DNA from: Desulfobacula sp.
Lineage (GTDB): Bacteria; Desulfobacterota; Desulfobacteria; Desulfobacterales; Desulfobacteraceae
Length of the DNA stretch: 64,000 nt
NCBI RefSeq assembly: GCF_030145145.1
Contig: NZ_JAQYWD010000002.1
Span: 1 to 64,000, forward strand
Direction: 5' to 3'
Below, piece after piece: positions 15,961 through 24,571 of the stretch (its first letter is position 1; each line of letters begins with the position of its first letter). A model generated the notes under the pieces. That model had not been told where the DNA came from, made no database searches, and saw only the letters and a program-made list of their open reading frames with translations. The position numbers were made by a program, and so were the translations under genes.

Positions 15961-16617
15961 AAAATGACGGTATCATGTATTGTTGTTATTTCAAACCGTA
16001 GGAGCATTGATCATGGAAAATTCATTTGGACCTGAATATGCATCTCGCAACGGTTTCAAGAATAAATTACTTTAAGTCCTTGGTCGTCCGAACATGATAT
16101 ACCTATGCTGTTTTTGAGATTTTTTTGCAGGGTTGAATTTTTTAGGCATTGTGCACCTTCAGGCAAAGTAGATATTCAGCCGATATTGCATCAATTTCGA
16201 TTTTCAAAATCGATCATATTTTTGGGCGATAGCCACAAGGGAAATGAGTAATGCCAGGCTCAGTACTAATGTTATTTATGTTGCGAGTCAACCCCGGGCT
16301 TGAAAGCGAGCACTATTGGCAAGAGTCATCGGTCTTCTAAAAAGTATTTTACCTTATGTCCTGACCAACCAATCCACAAAAGGCTACCACTGACATCCCG
16401 GCTAAAAAAGCCTATTCCTTTAATTTCAAAGAAACACAGCCTTTTTGTTATGCTTCCAGGCAAAGACACGTTTTTACAACTTGTGATTCTCACGATGGCA
16501 TTATATAATATCCTATTTACACGTCTGGTCATGGAATAGTGATAAAAAGCAACATAAAAAAACCTGACCCCGTCCATTAAAGCTGAAGATCGAAAGTTGA
16601 GGAGTGGTGATACCCCC
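15961..16617. other. Gene-free stretch ending in a repeat
   Basis: No supported gene. It contains a palindrome TCGATTTTCAAAATCGA at 16197-16213 and, at 16517-16602, a half copy of the ACTCAACTTTCGG repeat family. Confidence 0.5.
16517..16602. repeat. Palindromic repeat family A, half copy
   Basis: Contains ACGTCTGGTCATGGAATA, then ACCTGACCCCGTCCATTAAA, then GCTGAAGATCGAAAGTTGAG. This is the right half of the full element at 38287-38431. It ends 15 bp before the acetyltransferase start codon. Confidence 0.8.
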
Positions 16618-17103
16618 ATGAAAATACGCAAACTCACAACTGAAAACTATCCAAAAGTTTCCGCATTGCTGCAGCAGGCATTCCCCGACAGCCGTTATGA
16701 AGTCCAATTGGTTGAAAGTTTCCACAAGAACGGCACACCCGTGCATGAATGGGTGTGTCTCCATACCAACAGGGTCATCGCCTATATTGCTTTTTCAAAT
16801 GCCTATGACGGCCCAGACGTCTGCGGTCTGCATTTGGCACCGCTGGCCGTTACACCGGCATTCCAGAACCAGGGGATCGGCTCGGAGTTACTCCGCTTTG
16901 CCCTGAGGCAGACGGCCATCAAAGAAAACACCCTTTTCGTTTTAGGGAATCCCGAATTTTATCAAAAATTTGGGTTTGTTCCTTGTGCCGGACCCATTTG
17001 CCCCTTTGATAAAAACAATGCCCATTTTCTGAGTCTGGGCAATACCCCATCCCGCAAGTTTACGGTGGGGTATGAACCCGAATTCAGCAAGGGGAAAAAG
17101 TAA
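16618..17103 (+). CDS. GNAT-family N-acetyltransferase
   Basis: 161 aa from the ATG at 16618. The longer frame begins at a TTG inside a repeat and is unlikely. The fold is recognisable: an N-terminal IRKLTTENYPKVSALLQQAF segment, then GLHLAPLAVTPAFQNQGIGSELLRFAL, which is motif A with the acetyl-CoA-binding Q/RxxGxG/A loop (QNQGIG), and a C-terminal VLGNPEFYQKFGFVPC. This order matches the YhbS-like subgroup. The substrate is unknown. The leader between repeat and start is only 15 bp, so its ribosome-binding site partly derives from the repeat edge. Confidence 0.85.
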   Translation: MKIRKLTTENYPKVSALLQQAFPDSRYEVQLVESFHKNGTPVHEWVCLHTNRVIAYIAFSNAYDGPDVCGLHLAPLAVTPAFQNQGIGSELLRFALRQTAIKENTLFVLGNPEFYQKFGFVPCAGPICPFDKNNAHFLSLGNTPSRKFTVGYEPEFSKGKK

Positions 17104-17467
17104 TTCCCTTCGGCAGAAAACAGTTAAAGAAAGCCGAGGCCTTATACCTCACCACCCAAAAAAGCATATGGAACCAATGACGATTCTTCAATGAGCAATG
17201 CCTTGAGCAATCATATTTCGGTCACGACGATATATCATCCATCGCTGAAAACGCTTCCAGTAAAAAAAAATTTGACAGAAATATAAACTATCGGTACATT
17301 GGGGTACCGTATGCACATATTGAAATATAAACGTCACTTTGTTTAAAATTTAAATGGTCACTTATTACAAAGGAGGTGTTGCATTAGAAATCGATAGCAT
17401 CAAGCCCTATGGATAAGAAGCATGTTCGATTCATAACAATCAGCTATATACAACAAAAGGAAAATAC
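17104..17467. other. Leader and promoter region of the TRAP/oxidoreductase operon
   Basis: No gene seen. It holds the promoter/operator at 17272-17316 and a leader of about 160 nt. Within the leader a perfect AAGGAGGTG at 17371-17379 is followed only by a three-codon frame, so it does not drive an evident protein. Confidence 0.6.
17272..17316 (+). promoter_or_regulatory. Promoter with overlapping operator, TRAP/oxidoreductase operon
   Basis: TTGACA at 17272-17277, 17-bp spacer, TACATT -10 at 17295-17300. A 22-bp element begins exactly at the -10 and runs to 17316 (TACATTGGGG, then TACCG, then TATGCAC). The same 22 bp in the same position relative to an identical TTGACA-N17-TACATT promoter occurs ahead of the GntR-family regulator gene (24572-24616, minus strand). 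It is therefore very probably that regulator's binding site. Confidence 0.85.
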
Positions 17468-18469
17468 ATGATGAAAAGAAAATTCACCAGAAAACTGATC
17501 TCACTAGTCTCATTTTTTATTTGTTTTAGCCTTGCCGGTCAAGCATATGCTGAAAAATATGTCATAAAAGCGATCAGTGCCTGGCCGTCAAATGCCGCTG
17601 AAGTGGCATCAGATTATCTTCCATTTATAGAAGCGGCAAATAAATATCTATCAGAAAAATATCCGGGCGAGTTAAAAATACAATATTTAGGCGGCCCCGA
17701 AGTCATTCCCTCAAGAGACCAGCCTGAGGCAATCAGATTGGGAACCGCTGATATGATGTTCGGTACTGCGGCTTATTATGCTGGCATTGCACCTGCAGCC
17801 AATGCCGGAAAACTGTCTCACTTGAACTCCGTTGAAGAAAAAAACATAGGTGCGGACGCTATCTTCGATAAAATTCACCGGGACAAGCTCAATGCTGCCT
17901 ATCTGGGCAGACTGGGCAGCGAAGTTCAGTTCCAGTTATACACGGTTAAACGTGTTGAAAACATGGAAGATTTAAAAGGGCTTAGAATCCGGACTTCTGC
18001 GATGTATATCGATTTTATCAAAGCACTGGGAGGGGTTCCCATTCAAATCAAACCGGGCGATGTCTACCAGGCCCTGGAAAGAAAAGTGGTAGATGGATTC
18101 ATGTGGCCCCTTTACAGTATCAGACCCTGGGGCTGGCAAGAAGTCGCCAAATATGTTGTCGGACCTTCTTTTTACAAAGTCTGTCATCCGATACTGGTCA
18201 ATACCAAAAAATGGGCCGGCCTTCCGGAGCACTTACAATCGGCTGTAATGGAAGTATTGACGAAACAAGCGGCCATTGTTGATGCTCAATCCGTTGAAAA
18301 CATGAAAAATGAACCCGGAATTCTTGAAAAGGCCGGCCTGGAAGTGATCAGGTTTTCCCCTGAAGATGAGAAAAAATATCTAGAAATGGCCTATAGTGAA
18401 GGATGGAAAGGTCAGTTGAACATGGAATCCGAGTTTACCGCTCAATTACAAAAGCTGTTGACAAAATAA
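17468..18469 (+). CDS. dctP: TRAP transporter substrate-binding protein, DctP family
   Basis: 333 aa, typical for the family. It has a signal peptide (about 1-28, ...SLAGQAYA) and then the periplasmic binding fold. The segment LKGLRIRTSAMYIDFIKALGGVPIQIKPGDVYQALERKVVDGFM contains the conserved Arg that contacts a substrate carboxylate in DctP proteins. It captures an organic acid in the periplasm for the DctQM permease that follows. AAAGGAAAA ribosome-binding site. First gene of an operon that also encodes a 2-oxoacid:ferredoxin oxidoreductase, so the ligand may be a 2-oxoacid or a precursor (inference). Confidence 0.9.
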   Translation: MMKRKFTRKLISLVSFFICFSLAGQAYAEKYVIKAISAWPSNAAEVASDYLPFIEAANKYLSEKYPGELKIQYLGGPEVIPSRDQPEAIRLGTADMMFGTAAYYAGIAPAANAGKLSHLNSVEEKNIGADAIFDKIHRDKLNAAYLGRLGSEVQFQLYTVKRVENMEDLKGLRIRTSAMYIDFIKALGGVPIQIKPGDVYQALERKVVDGFMWPLYSIRPWGWQEVAKYVVGPSFYKVCHPILVNTKKWAGLPEHLQSAVMEVLTKQAAIVDAQSVENMKNEPGILEKAGLEVIRFSPEDEKKYLEMAYSEGWKGQLNMESEFTAQLQKLLTK

Positions 18470-18478
18470 GGAACTCCC

Positions 18479-18509
18479 CTGATGCCGGCTGTTTTCCAGG
18501 CGGCATCAG
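18479..18509 (+). terminator. Stem-loop between dctP and dctQ
   Basis: CTGATGCCG pairs with CGGCATCAG (9 bp, 13-nt loop) starting 10 bp after the dctP stop, followed by TACACCCTTTTTA. It may attenuate or stabilise, giving more binding protein than permease. Confidence 0.65.
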
Positions 18510-18533
18510 TACACCCTTTTTATTTTTTTACAG

Positions 18534-18678
18534 ACTCGACTTTCGGTCTTCAGCGTTAATGGACAGGGTCCGTCTTTTTTTATGACGCTTTTTATCCCTA
18601 TTTCATGACCAGACGGGTAAACAATCCCATAAAAAAAGCCTGACCCCAAGCATAAATGGCCAACCCCGAAAGTTGCGT
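18534..18678. repeat. Palindromic repeat family A, near-complete copy
   Basis: Ends ACTCGACTTTCGG and CCGAAAGTTGCGT (variants of the family ends). Inside are a GTCTTCAGCGTTAATGGAC block, a TTTCATGACCAGACGGGT centre and AAAAAAAGCCTGACCCC. The flanks carry TACA on both sides, a possible target duplication. It lies between dctP and dctQ. Confidence 0.85.
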
Positions 18679-18703
18679 TACATGGCCATGATCGAGGATT
18701 AAA

Positions 18704-19210
18704 ATGAAAACGGAAAAACATTCGGCAGGCAAAAATCCATTTGACAAATTATTGGATGGTATGGCGTTTCTGGCAGGCATAATGATGCTGTTTATCACCC
18801 TAATGGTAACATATGCGGCAGTGTTAAGGTATATGCAGGTTAGACCACCTCTCTGGGTACTTCAATACACAGAATATGGGCTGTTGTGGATTACTTTTCT
18901 GGGTGCTGCCTGGCTTCAACGAATGGATGGCCATATCCGGATAGACACGGTGATCACAAACCTCCCTCAAACGATTCGATCGAAACTGGAAATTATAAAC
19001 ACCATCATGGGGTGCCTGGTTACGTTGACTATCTTTTATTTTTCGTTCCGTCATACGATTGACCTGTTTCAGCGCAATATCATGGAAATCAGCGCCACCA
19101 ATGTTTCAAAATACTTGATTTTCTGTATCATTCCATTCGGCAGTCTGGTTCTATTCCTTCAGTTCATACGGGATACCTGGCATAAAATCAGCCAGGAAAT
19201 GACAAAATAA
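18704..19210 (+). CDS. dctQ: TRAP transporter small permease, DctQ family
   Basis: 168 aa with four predicted membrane segments (about 18-42, 55-75, 95-117, 135-155). It includes the family hallmark VLQYTEYGLLWITFLGAAWLQRMDGHIRID, that is W..E.....T..G......HI.ID. It partners the large DctM subunit in a sodium- or proton-coupled uptake complex. It is separated from dctP by a repeat and a stem-loop. Its ATG follows the GATCGAGGATTAAA sequence (GAGGA site). Confidence 0.88.
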   Translation: MKTEKHSAGKNPFDKLLDGMAFLAGIMMLFITLMVTYAAVLRYMQVRPPLWVLQYTEYGLLWITFLGAAWLQRMDGHIRIDTVITNLPQTIRSKLEIINTIMGCLVTLTIFYFSFRHTIDLFQRNIMEISATNVSKYLIFCIIPFGSLVLFLQFIRDTWHKISQEMTK

Positions 19211-19259
19211 AAACACGATTTAAAATTTAATGGATTATTTAATAAAGAGATAAAATTAT

Positions 19260-20570
19260 ATGGAAACCTGGAGTGTTCTTTTACTATTGATTGGCGGACT
19301 TTTGATCTTTCTATCCATGGGATTTCCAATCGCTTTTTCATTTTTCCTGATCAATATTATCGGCGCATATGTTGTCATGGGAGGAATAAATGGGGTGAAC
19401 CTTGCTGTCCAGCAGATTTATTCTTCTCTGGTAAGCTTTTCAATCGCGCCTGTCCCGCTGTTTTTGTTTATGGGGGAATTGTTATTGCATTCCGGTTTGG
19501 CCAAGAACACGCTAAACGTAATAGACAAGTGGATCGGCAGACTCCCCGGCCGACTGAGCCTATCCGTGATCACAGGCGGAACATTGTTCTCAACCCTGAG
19601 CGGGTCAACCATTGCCAACACGGCCATGCTGGGGGAAATCATGGTGCCGGAGATGAAATTACGGGGATATAAAGACCCCATGATATTGGGTCCTATCACT
19701 GGCGTTGGTGGTCTGGCCATGCTCATACCCCCCAGCTCCCTGGCCATCGTATATGCCAGTCTGGCGCAAATTTCCGTTGGAAAAGTATTGATGGCCGGTG
19801 CTTTACCGGGACTGGTGCTGGCGATACTCTATTGCACATACGTAATCGGTCGATGTCGGATATGGCCTGAGATTGCACCTGTTTATGATATAGGGCATAT
19901 TCCCCTGTCTGAAAAGATAGGGGATTTTATAAAATATCTGCTGCCCCTATGCTTGATATTCGTCCTGGTTCTCGGTGTTATTTTTTTAGGCGTGGCTACC
20001 CCCACAGAAGCGTCTGCCACAGGTGTGGTCGGAACCATCCTGTTAACCATGTTCTATGGCAAATTTAACCTGTCACTATTAAAAAAATCCTTGGCCGGTA
20101 CCCTGCATGTGACCGTGATGGTTTTTATGATTATCGCTGCATCTAAGACATATAGTGCCATCCTGGCGTATTCCGGCATCACCACCCATCTGGTCGGCAT
20201 TGTCTCAAATATCGAAATGAATCGATATATTGTGCTGATCATTATGATGTTGATCGTCTTATTATTAGGTACCTTTATGGAACAGGTCTCCATGATGATG
20301 ATCACTATTCCGATCTATATGCCCGTCATTGCCGTGCTTGGATTTGATCCCATATGGTTCGCTATTCTGATGCTGTTAAACCTTGAAATGGCCATGTCCA
20401 CGCCTCCTTTCGGTATTCTTTTGTTTGTCATGAAAGGCGTGGCGCCCGAGGGTACAAAGATGAACTCGATTATCGCTGCAGCACTCCCCTTTCTCATCTG
20501 TGATTTAATCCTGATGATTATATTGATTGTTTTCCCAAAAATTGTGACGCTGGTGCCGTCTCTTATGTAG
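19260..20570 (+). CDS. dctM: TRAP transporter large permease, DctM family
   Basis: 436 aa, the usual length, with about 12 hydrophobic segments. Family signatures are visible: LSGSTIANTAMLGEIMVPEMKLRGY, then LIPPSSLAIVYASLAQISVGKVLMAGALPGL in the first half, and FLGVATPTEASATGVVG and FMEQVSMMMITIPIYMPV in the second. It is the ion-coupled translocation subunit. It follows dctQ with a 49-bp gap and is followed by the oxidoreductase genes after 160 bp. No terminator was seen in that gap, so co-transcription is likely. Confidence 0.9.
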   Translation: METWSVLLLLIGGLLIFLSMGFPIAFSFFLINIIGAYVVMGGINGVNLAVQQIYSSLVSFSIAPVPLFLFMGELLLHSGLAKNTLNVIDKWIGRLPGRLSLSVITGGTLFSTLSGSTIANTAMLGEIMVPEMKLRGYKDPMILGPITGVGGLAMLIPPSSLAIVYASLAQISVGKVLMAGALPGLVLAILYCTYVIGRCRIWPEIAPVYDIGHIPLSEKIGDFIKYLLPLCLIFVLVLGVIFLGVATPTEASATGVVGTILLTMFYGKFNLSLLKKSLAGTLHVTVMVFMIIAASKTYSAILAYSGITTHLVGIVSNIEMNRYIVLIIMMLIVLLLGTFMEQVSMMMITIPIYMPVIAVLGFDPIWFAILMLLNLEMAMSTPPFGILLFVMKGVAPEGTKMNSIIAAALPFLICDLILMIILIVFPKIVTLVPSLM

Positions 20571-20731
20571 CCTGAAGTCTGTTTTCAATTTCACCCGTAT
20601 CTTGAAAACGTCCGATATGAATGCACCCGGTCAACGTCATATTGGACTCAATTATTTTTTTTAACCTATCGTGACAAAAAATATTTTTTTAAATGGATGG
20701 TCAATTCCCTGATAATCTGGAAGGAGAATAC

Positions 20732-21292
20732 ATGTCTGCAAAGGAAATAAGATTACATGGCCGTGGCGGCCAGGGCGCTGTGATGGCGGCAAAGATGCTC
20801 GCGTCGGCTTTCGCCATTGAGGGGAAGGCGGTGGCAACCTTTCCAATGTATGGATTTGAGCGACGCGGTATGCCGGTCATTGCATTTACCCGTTTCGACA
20901 CTGAACAGATTCTGGAAAAGACCCAGATCTACACGCCGGATTTGCTCATGGTCATCGACCCCACCCTGCTCAGTCTGCCAACCCTGTTTGATGGGTTAAA
21001 GCCGGGGGGGGTATTGATTCTCAACCGTGACAAACCCCTGGCGGACCATCCCAGTGAAAACTTAGAGAAAGTAGGTGTGGTCAATGCCACCCATATTGCC
21101 TTGTGTGAAATTGGCAGGGACATCCCCAACACCTGCCTGCTCGGCGCACTGGTCAAAACCACGGGCTGGCTGAATCTGACGTCGCTCTTGACCGCACTGG
21201 GAGAATATTTAGACGGTTCAATGCTTGAAAAAAACATTCGGAATGCCACCCGAGGATACAATGAGACGGAGGTACAAACATGGGATTTATAA
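20732..21292 (+). CDS. 2-oxoacid:ferredoxin oxidoreductase, gamma subunit
   Basis: 186 aa from the ATG at 20732, which has an AAGGAG site. The frame's earlier start at 20693 lacks one. The N-terminus LHGRGGQGAVMAAKMLASAF is the hallmark of the gamma (PorC/KorC/VorC) domain, followed by FPMYGFERRGMPVIAFTRFD, typical of the family. It binds the other subunits for CoA-dependent oxidative decarboxylation of a 2-oxoacid, passing electrons to ferredoxin. Substrate choice (pyruvate, 2-oxoisovalerate, other) cannot be read from sequence. Overlaps the delta gene by 13 bp. Confidence 0.9.
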   Translation: MSAKEIRLHGRGGQGAVMAAKMLASAFAIEGKAVATFPMYGFERRGMPVIAFTRFDTEQILEKTQIYTPDLLMVIDPTLLSLPTLFDGLKPGGVLILNRDKPLADHPSENLEKVGVVNATHIALCEIGRDIPNTCLLGALVKTTGWLNLTSLLTALGEYLDGSMLEKNIRNATRGYNETEVQTWDL

Positions 21293-21594
21293 AAGAAAAT
21301 GAAAAATGTCTTTGTGAAACCGAAGCCTGCTGGTCATATTCAGACAAGCTGCTGCTATGCCTGGATACAAGCAGCTGGCGGACGCAGCGGCCGGTTGTCG
21401 ACTATGAAACGTGCAATTGTTGCGGCCTTTGCTTTGTCTTTTGTCCGCCGCAATGCATCACTGAAGATGGTGAGAAATTCACACCCAACCTCGACTTTTG
21501 CAAAGGATGCGGTGTGTGTGCCAAAGAATGCCCCAAAGGGGCCATCAAAATGATCTCTGAAGGAGAATATGCAGATGAATGCCCTAGCAGATAA
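21280..21594 (+). CDS. 2-oxoacid:ferredoxin oxidoreductase, delta (2x[4Fe-4S] ferredoxin) subunit
   Basis: 104 aa. After an N-terminal extension with extra cysteines (CLCETEAC), two classical cluster motifs appear: CNCCGLCFVFCP and CKGCGVCAKECPKGAI. This is the ferredoxin-like delta subunit that wires the catalytic subunits to soluble ferredoxin. Its start overlaps the gamma subunit and its end overlaps the alpha subunit, in the order gamma-delta-alpha-beta usual for four-subunit enzymes. Confidence 0.9.
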   Translation: MGFIKENEKCLCETEACWSYSDKLLLCLDTSSWRTQRPVVDYETCNCCGLCFVFCPPQCITEDGEKFTPNLDFCKGCGVCAKECPKGAIKMISEGEYADECPSR

Positions 21595-22768
21595 ACACGT
21601 AAAAGTGATAACCGGAAATGCTGCAGCAGCTCACGGAGCAAGGTTATGCCGACCGGATGTGGTGGCTGCGTACCCGATTACCCCCCAGTCTGAAGTGGTC
21701 GAACAGCTGGCAAAGTGGCACGCAGACGGGAGTATTGATTGTGAATATGTAACCGTTGAAGGTGAAAATTCAGCTCAAAATGTCGTTTGCGGTGCTTCCA
21801 TGGCCGGCAGCCGTGCCTACACGGCAACATCCTCTTATGGACTGGTCTACATGTACGATGCCATGCTCAACACCGCCGGTTACCGTGCACCCGTGGTAAT
21901 GGTAAATGTCAACCGGGAACCACCGGGGATTCATGCGGTCTGCTCCGGTCAGCAGGACATGATTTGTGTTCGCGATTCAGGATGGGTGCAACTGATTGCC
22001 GAAAATTGTCAGGAGATTCTGGACCTCTCGATTCAGGCCTTCCGACTGGCCGAGGACCATGGCATTCAATTGCCCGTGATCCTCAATTATGACGGTTACT
22101 ACCTCTCTTACCTTGCTGAAGCCGTAAACATTCCCTCGGTTGCTGAGGTGGACGACTATCTGTCCATACTTAAAACCCAGCCGAAAAGGCCCACATTGAT
22201 TCCCGGGCAAGGCATTGGCTGCGGCAGTCACGGTATTGGCCCAGGCTTTGTTGAGGCGCGTAAAAAACACATGGATGCCCTGGACCGGGTTTATCAAATG
22301 GTTGATGATATTGACGCGGAATTTGATCAGGCTTTTGGTCGCGGCTATGGTGGACAGCTCGAGGCGTACCGGTGTGAAGATGCAGATATCATTCTGGTGA
22401 CGTCCGGCAGTGCCGTGGGAACCGCCCGCACCGTTGTAAATGCCAGGAGGGAAGCCGGAATAAAAGTGGGCCTGGTGAAAATCCGGCTGTTTAGACCATG
22501 GCCCATCCAGCGGCTGGCCCGGGTACTCAAAGGTAAAAAAGCCATTGGCATTCTGGACCGGAGTCTTTGTTTCGGCTGGGGATGTGGTCCGCTCCACATG
22601 GAGACAAAAGCCATCATACCGACCATCGGTGAGTTTATACCCATGTTGGGGTTCATCGATGGACTGGCCAATATGGACATTACCAAAGAGCATATCGACA
22701 AGATGATTGATGATATTTATAGTGCATCCAAAGGAAACTCCTATCAGGAAGTCACCTGGTTGCCATAG
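21569..22768 (+). CDS. 2-oxoacid:ferredoxin oxidoreductase, alpha subunit
   Basis: 399 aa, matching the usual ~390. Signature segments: VVAAYPITPQSEVVEQLAKW and the conserved Glu in CEYVTVEGENSAQNVVCGASMAGSRAYTATSSYGLVYMYDAM, the pyrimidine-binding part of the thiamine-diphosphate site. The C-terminal half contains ILVTSGSAVGTARTVVNARREAGIKVGLVKIRLFRPWP, the transketolase-C-like domain. The AAGGAG at 21557-21562 supports the ATG at 21569; a second ATG at 21575 is possible. Confidence 0.9.
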   Translation: MQMNALADKHVKVITGNAAAAHGARLCRPDVVAAYPITPQSEVVEQLAKWHADGSIDCEYVTVEGENSAQNVVCGASMAGSRAYTATSSYGLVYMYDAMLNTAGYRAPVVMVNVNREPPGIHAVCSGQQDMICVRDSGWVQLIAENCQEILDLSIQAFRLAEDHGIQLPVILNYDGYYLSYLAEAVNIPSVAEVDDYLSILKTQPKRPTLIPGQGIGCGSHGIGPGFVEARKKHMDALDRVYQMVDDIDAEFDQAFGRGYGGQLEAYRCEDADIILVTSGSAVGTARTVVNARREAGIKVGLVKIRLFRPWPIQRLARVLKGKKAIGILDRSLCFGWGCGPLHMETKAIIPTIGEFIPMLGFIDGLANMDITKEHIDKMIDDIYSASKGNSYQEVTWLP

Positions 22769-22786
22769 CATGAGTGAGGGTAGAAA

Positions 22787-23707
22787 ATGGCTGCAAAGAT
22801 AAAAAAACTGCCGAAAGTGTGTGATTATTTCCAAAACGAGGACCAATTTTCCAGTGGCGTGGCGTATTGTGCCGGGTGTACCCTTGAGCTGCATGCAAGG
22901 ATGGTCTCTAAAATAATGGGCAAAGAGACCGTCATTGTCGGTACACCATCTTGTTCAGCGCCGGTTCTCAACGGTCAGAACGCAGCGGCCTGGCATAAGA
23001 TGGGTCATTACGCCTGTACCATGACCGGTGTGGCATCCAGTGCAACAGGATTGACCCGGGCCTACCAGAAAGCCGGCACCGATGCCACGGTGGTCTGTTT
23101 TACCGGAGATGGGTGTGCCCAGGATATTGGTTTTCAGACCCTGAGCGGTGCGGCTGAGCGTAATGAGAAAATGGTCTACATTTGTTATGACAATGAAGGA
23201 TACATGAACACCGGTATCCAGCGCAGCAGTGCAACACCCTATAGTGTTGCGACCAGCACGACACCGGTTGGAAAAGCCCGAAAAGGGAAAGAAACAGGAT
23301 CAAAGAACTTACCGCTCATAATGAGTCTGCATGACATTCCCTACGTGGCCACAGCCACGTTGAGTCATTTGGAAGACTATGCCAAAAAACTGACCAAAGC
23401 CAAGGAAAAATCCAAAGAAGGATTTGCCTATGTGCATGTTTTCTGTCCTTGCCTGGTGGGATGGAAGATCCCCATGGACAGCTCCATTCAGGTATGCCGA
23501 GCTGCGGTACGCACCAATTTTTTTCCCCTTTGGGAATGTGAAGACGGTAAATACAAAATAACAAAAGAAATCAACAAACCAAAGCCCATTGCTGATTTAA
23601 CCCAATTAATGGGGAAATACAACCATATGGATGAACAGATGCTGGCGAATTTTCAACAAATTGTAGACAGACGGTTTAACGTCTTACAAACATTATGCAG
23701 TATATAA
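22787..23707 (+). CDS. 2-oxoacid:ferredoxin oxidoreductase, beta (TPP-binding) subunit
   Basis: 306 aa. It contains CAGC near residue 25, which with further cysteines binds a [4Fe-4S] cluster (as in PorB), and the thiamine-diphosphate/Mg motif GDGCAQDIG...ICYDNEGYMNTGIQRSSATP (GDG-x26-NN type). CPC in the C-terminal half supplies another ligand. GAGGG site before the ATG. Last gene of the TRAP/oxidoreductase operon, convergent with the regulator gene. The gap downstream carries a short hairpin repeat (23736-23757). Confidence 0.9.
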   Translation: MAAKIKKLPKVCDYFQNEDQFSSGVAYCAGCTLELHARMVSKIMGKETVIVGTPSCSAPVLNGQNAAAWHKMGHYACTMTGVASSATGLTRAYQKAGTDATVVCFTGDGCAQDIGFQTLSGAAERNEKMVYICYDNEGYMNTGIQRSSATPYSVATSTTPVGKARKGKETGSKNLPLIMSLHDIPYVATATLSHLEDYAKKLTKAKEKSKEGFAYVHVFCPCLVGWKIPMDSSIQVCRAAVRTNFFPLWECEDGKYKITKEINKPKPIADLTQLMGKYNHMDEQMLANFQQIVDRRFNVLQTLCSI

Positions 23708-23735
23708 CCCCTTGTCACCTGGCCGGGCGTCTCTT

Positions 23736-23757
23736 GTTATGCCCACCAGGGCATGGG
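23736..23757. repeat. Short hairpin repeat family C, copy 1
   Basis: GTTATGCCCACCAGGGCATG: stem TGCCC/GGGCA, related to 32287-32306 and 61455-61477. It lies between convergent genes. Confidence 0.55.
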
Positions 23758-23824
23758 GGTGAGTAAAAAATAGACAAGGACGTCCGGATGGATCCAGGGA
23801 GGACCTATCTGACAGCTGCGCTGA

Positions 23825-24502
23825 TCACGGATGATTGAAAACTTTATTCATGATATCGAGTTTGACCCACTCAAGATGGTTACGAACAGCCACCGCTGCT
23901 GCTTGCTTGTTTTTTGATTTTATACTCTCTAAAATAACCTGGTGCCCTTCAATCGCTCTAATGGCTGTTTCAGCATTGTACAAGGTCTTCATACGATACC
24001 GAAGCATATACCCCCGGAGCAGCTGACAGAATTCAAACAGTCGTTTATTTCCGCTTGCACGGTTTAAAATTTCGTGAAACTTTAAATCATCATCGACAAA
24101 CCTCTCAGGATTTCCATTTGACACGCCTGCTCTTGCCTTGTTTAAATTTTCTTCCAGGGCTTTGAGTTCTTTGGGCGTTATGCGGTCAATCGCCCACTGG
24201 GCAGCAAGGGTCTCATTTACGATTCGGATTTCACACAATTCCTCTATTTCATCTTTATCCAAGGTTAATACCCGATACCCCACTCGTGGAATCACTTCGA
24301 GAAGGCCTTCTCTCTCGAGCATATGAAGGGCTTCCCGGACCGGCGTGCGGGATGTATTGATTTCCCGGGCAATTCGAGCCTCTACAATTCTTTCTCCAGG
24401 TGCAATTTGCCCGCTGAGGACGCTATTCCGGACAGTGGTACACACTTTTTCTCGAATTGAGACGGGTTGGGGAAGATTGATGTTAATTTTCTTTCTTGGC
24501 AT
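23825..24502 (-). CDS. GntR-family transcriptional regulator, FCD (FadR) subfamily
   Basis: 225 aa. N-terminal winged helix (about 12-75): LSGQIAPGERIVEARIAREINTSRTPVREALHMLEREGLLEVIPRVGYRV, with the diagnostic SRTPVREAL recognition helix. C-terminal FCD ligand domain (about 85-215) with helices containing DDLKFHEILNRASGN and the metal-site His residues (FHEIL, EGHQVILESI, VRNHLEWV). Such proteins respond to carboxylic acids. A 22-bp site on the -10 of its own promoter and of the neighbouring operon makes it the probable autoregulated repressor of that operon. Confidence 0.9.
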   Translation of the reverse strand: MPRKKININLPQPVSIREKVCTTVRNSVLSGQIAPGERIVEARIAREINTSRTPVREALHMLEREGLLEVIPRVGYRVLTLDKDEIEELCEIRIVNETLAAQWAIDRITPKELKALEENLNKARAGVSNGNPERFVDDDLKFHEILNRASGNKRLFEFCQLLRGYMLRYRMKTLYNAETAIRAIEGHQVILESIKSKNKQAAAVAVRNHLEWVKLDIMNKVFNHP

Positions 24503-24571
24503 GGACGTTATCCTAAAACAGGCATCAAATTAATTAAGCGTTTGATTGAATATCCTTTTTATTTCCACTAA

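Noticed and set aside
17371-17385. Perfect AAGGAGGTG Shine-Dalgarno in the dctP leader
   Set aside because: Followed only by TTG-CAT-TAG, and no longer frame fits; dctP has its own AAAGGA site nearer its ATG.
21977-22894. 305-aa minus-strand frame opposite the oxidoreductase alpha gene
   Set aside because: Long but antisense to an unmistakable alpha subunit; a typical mirror frame in biased codon usage.
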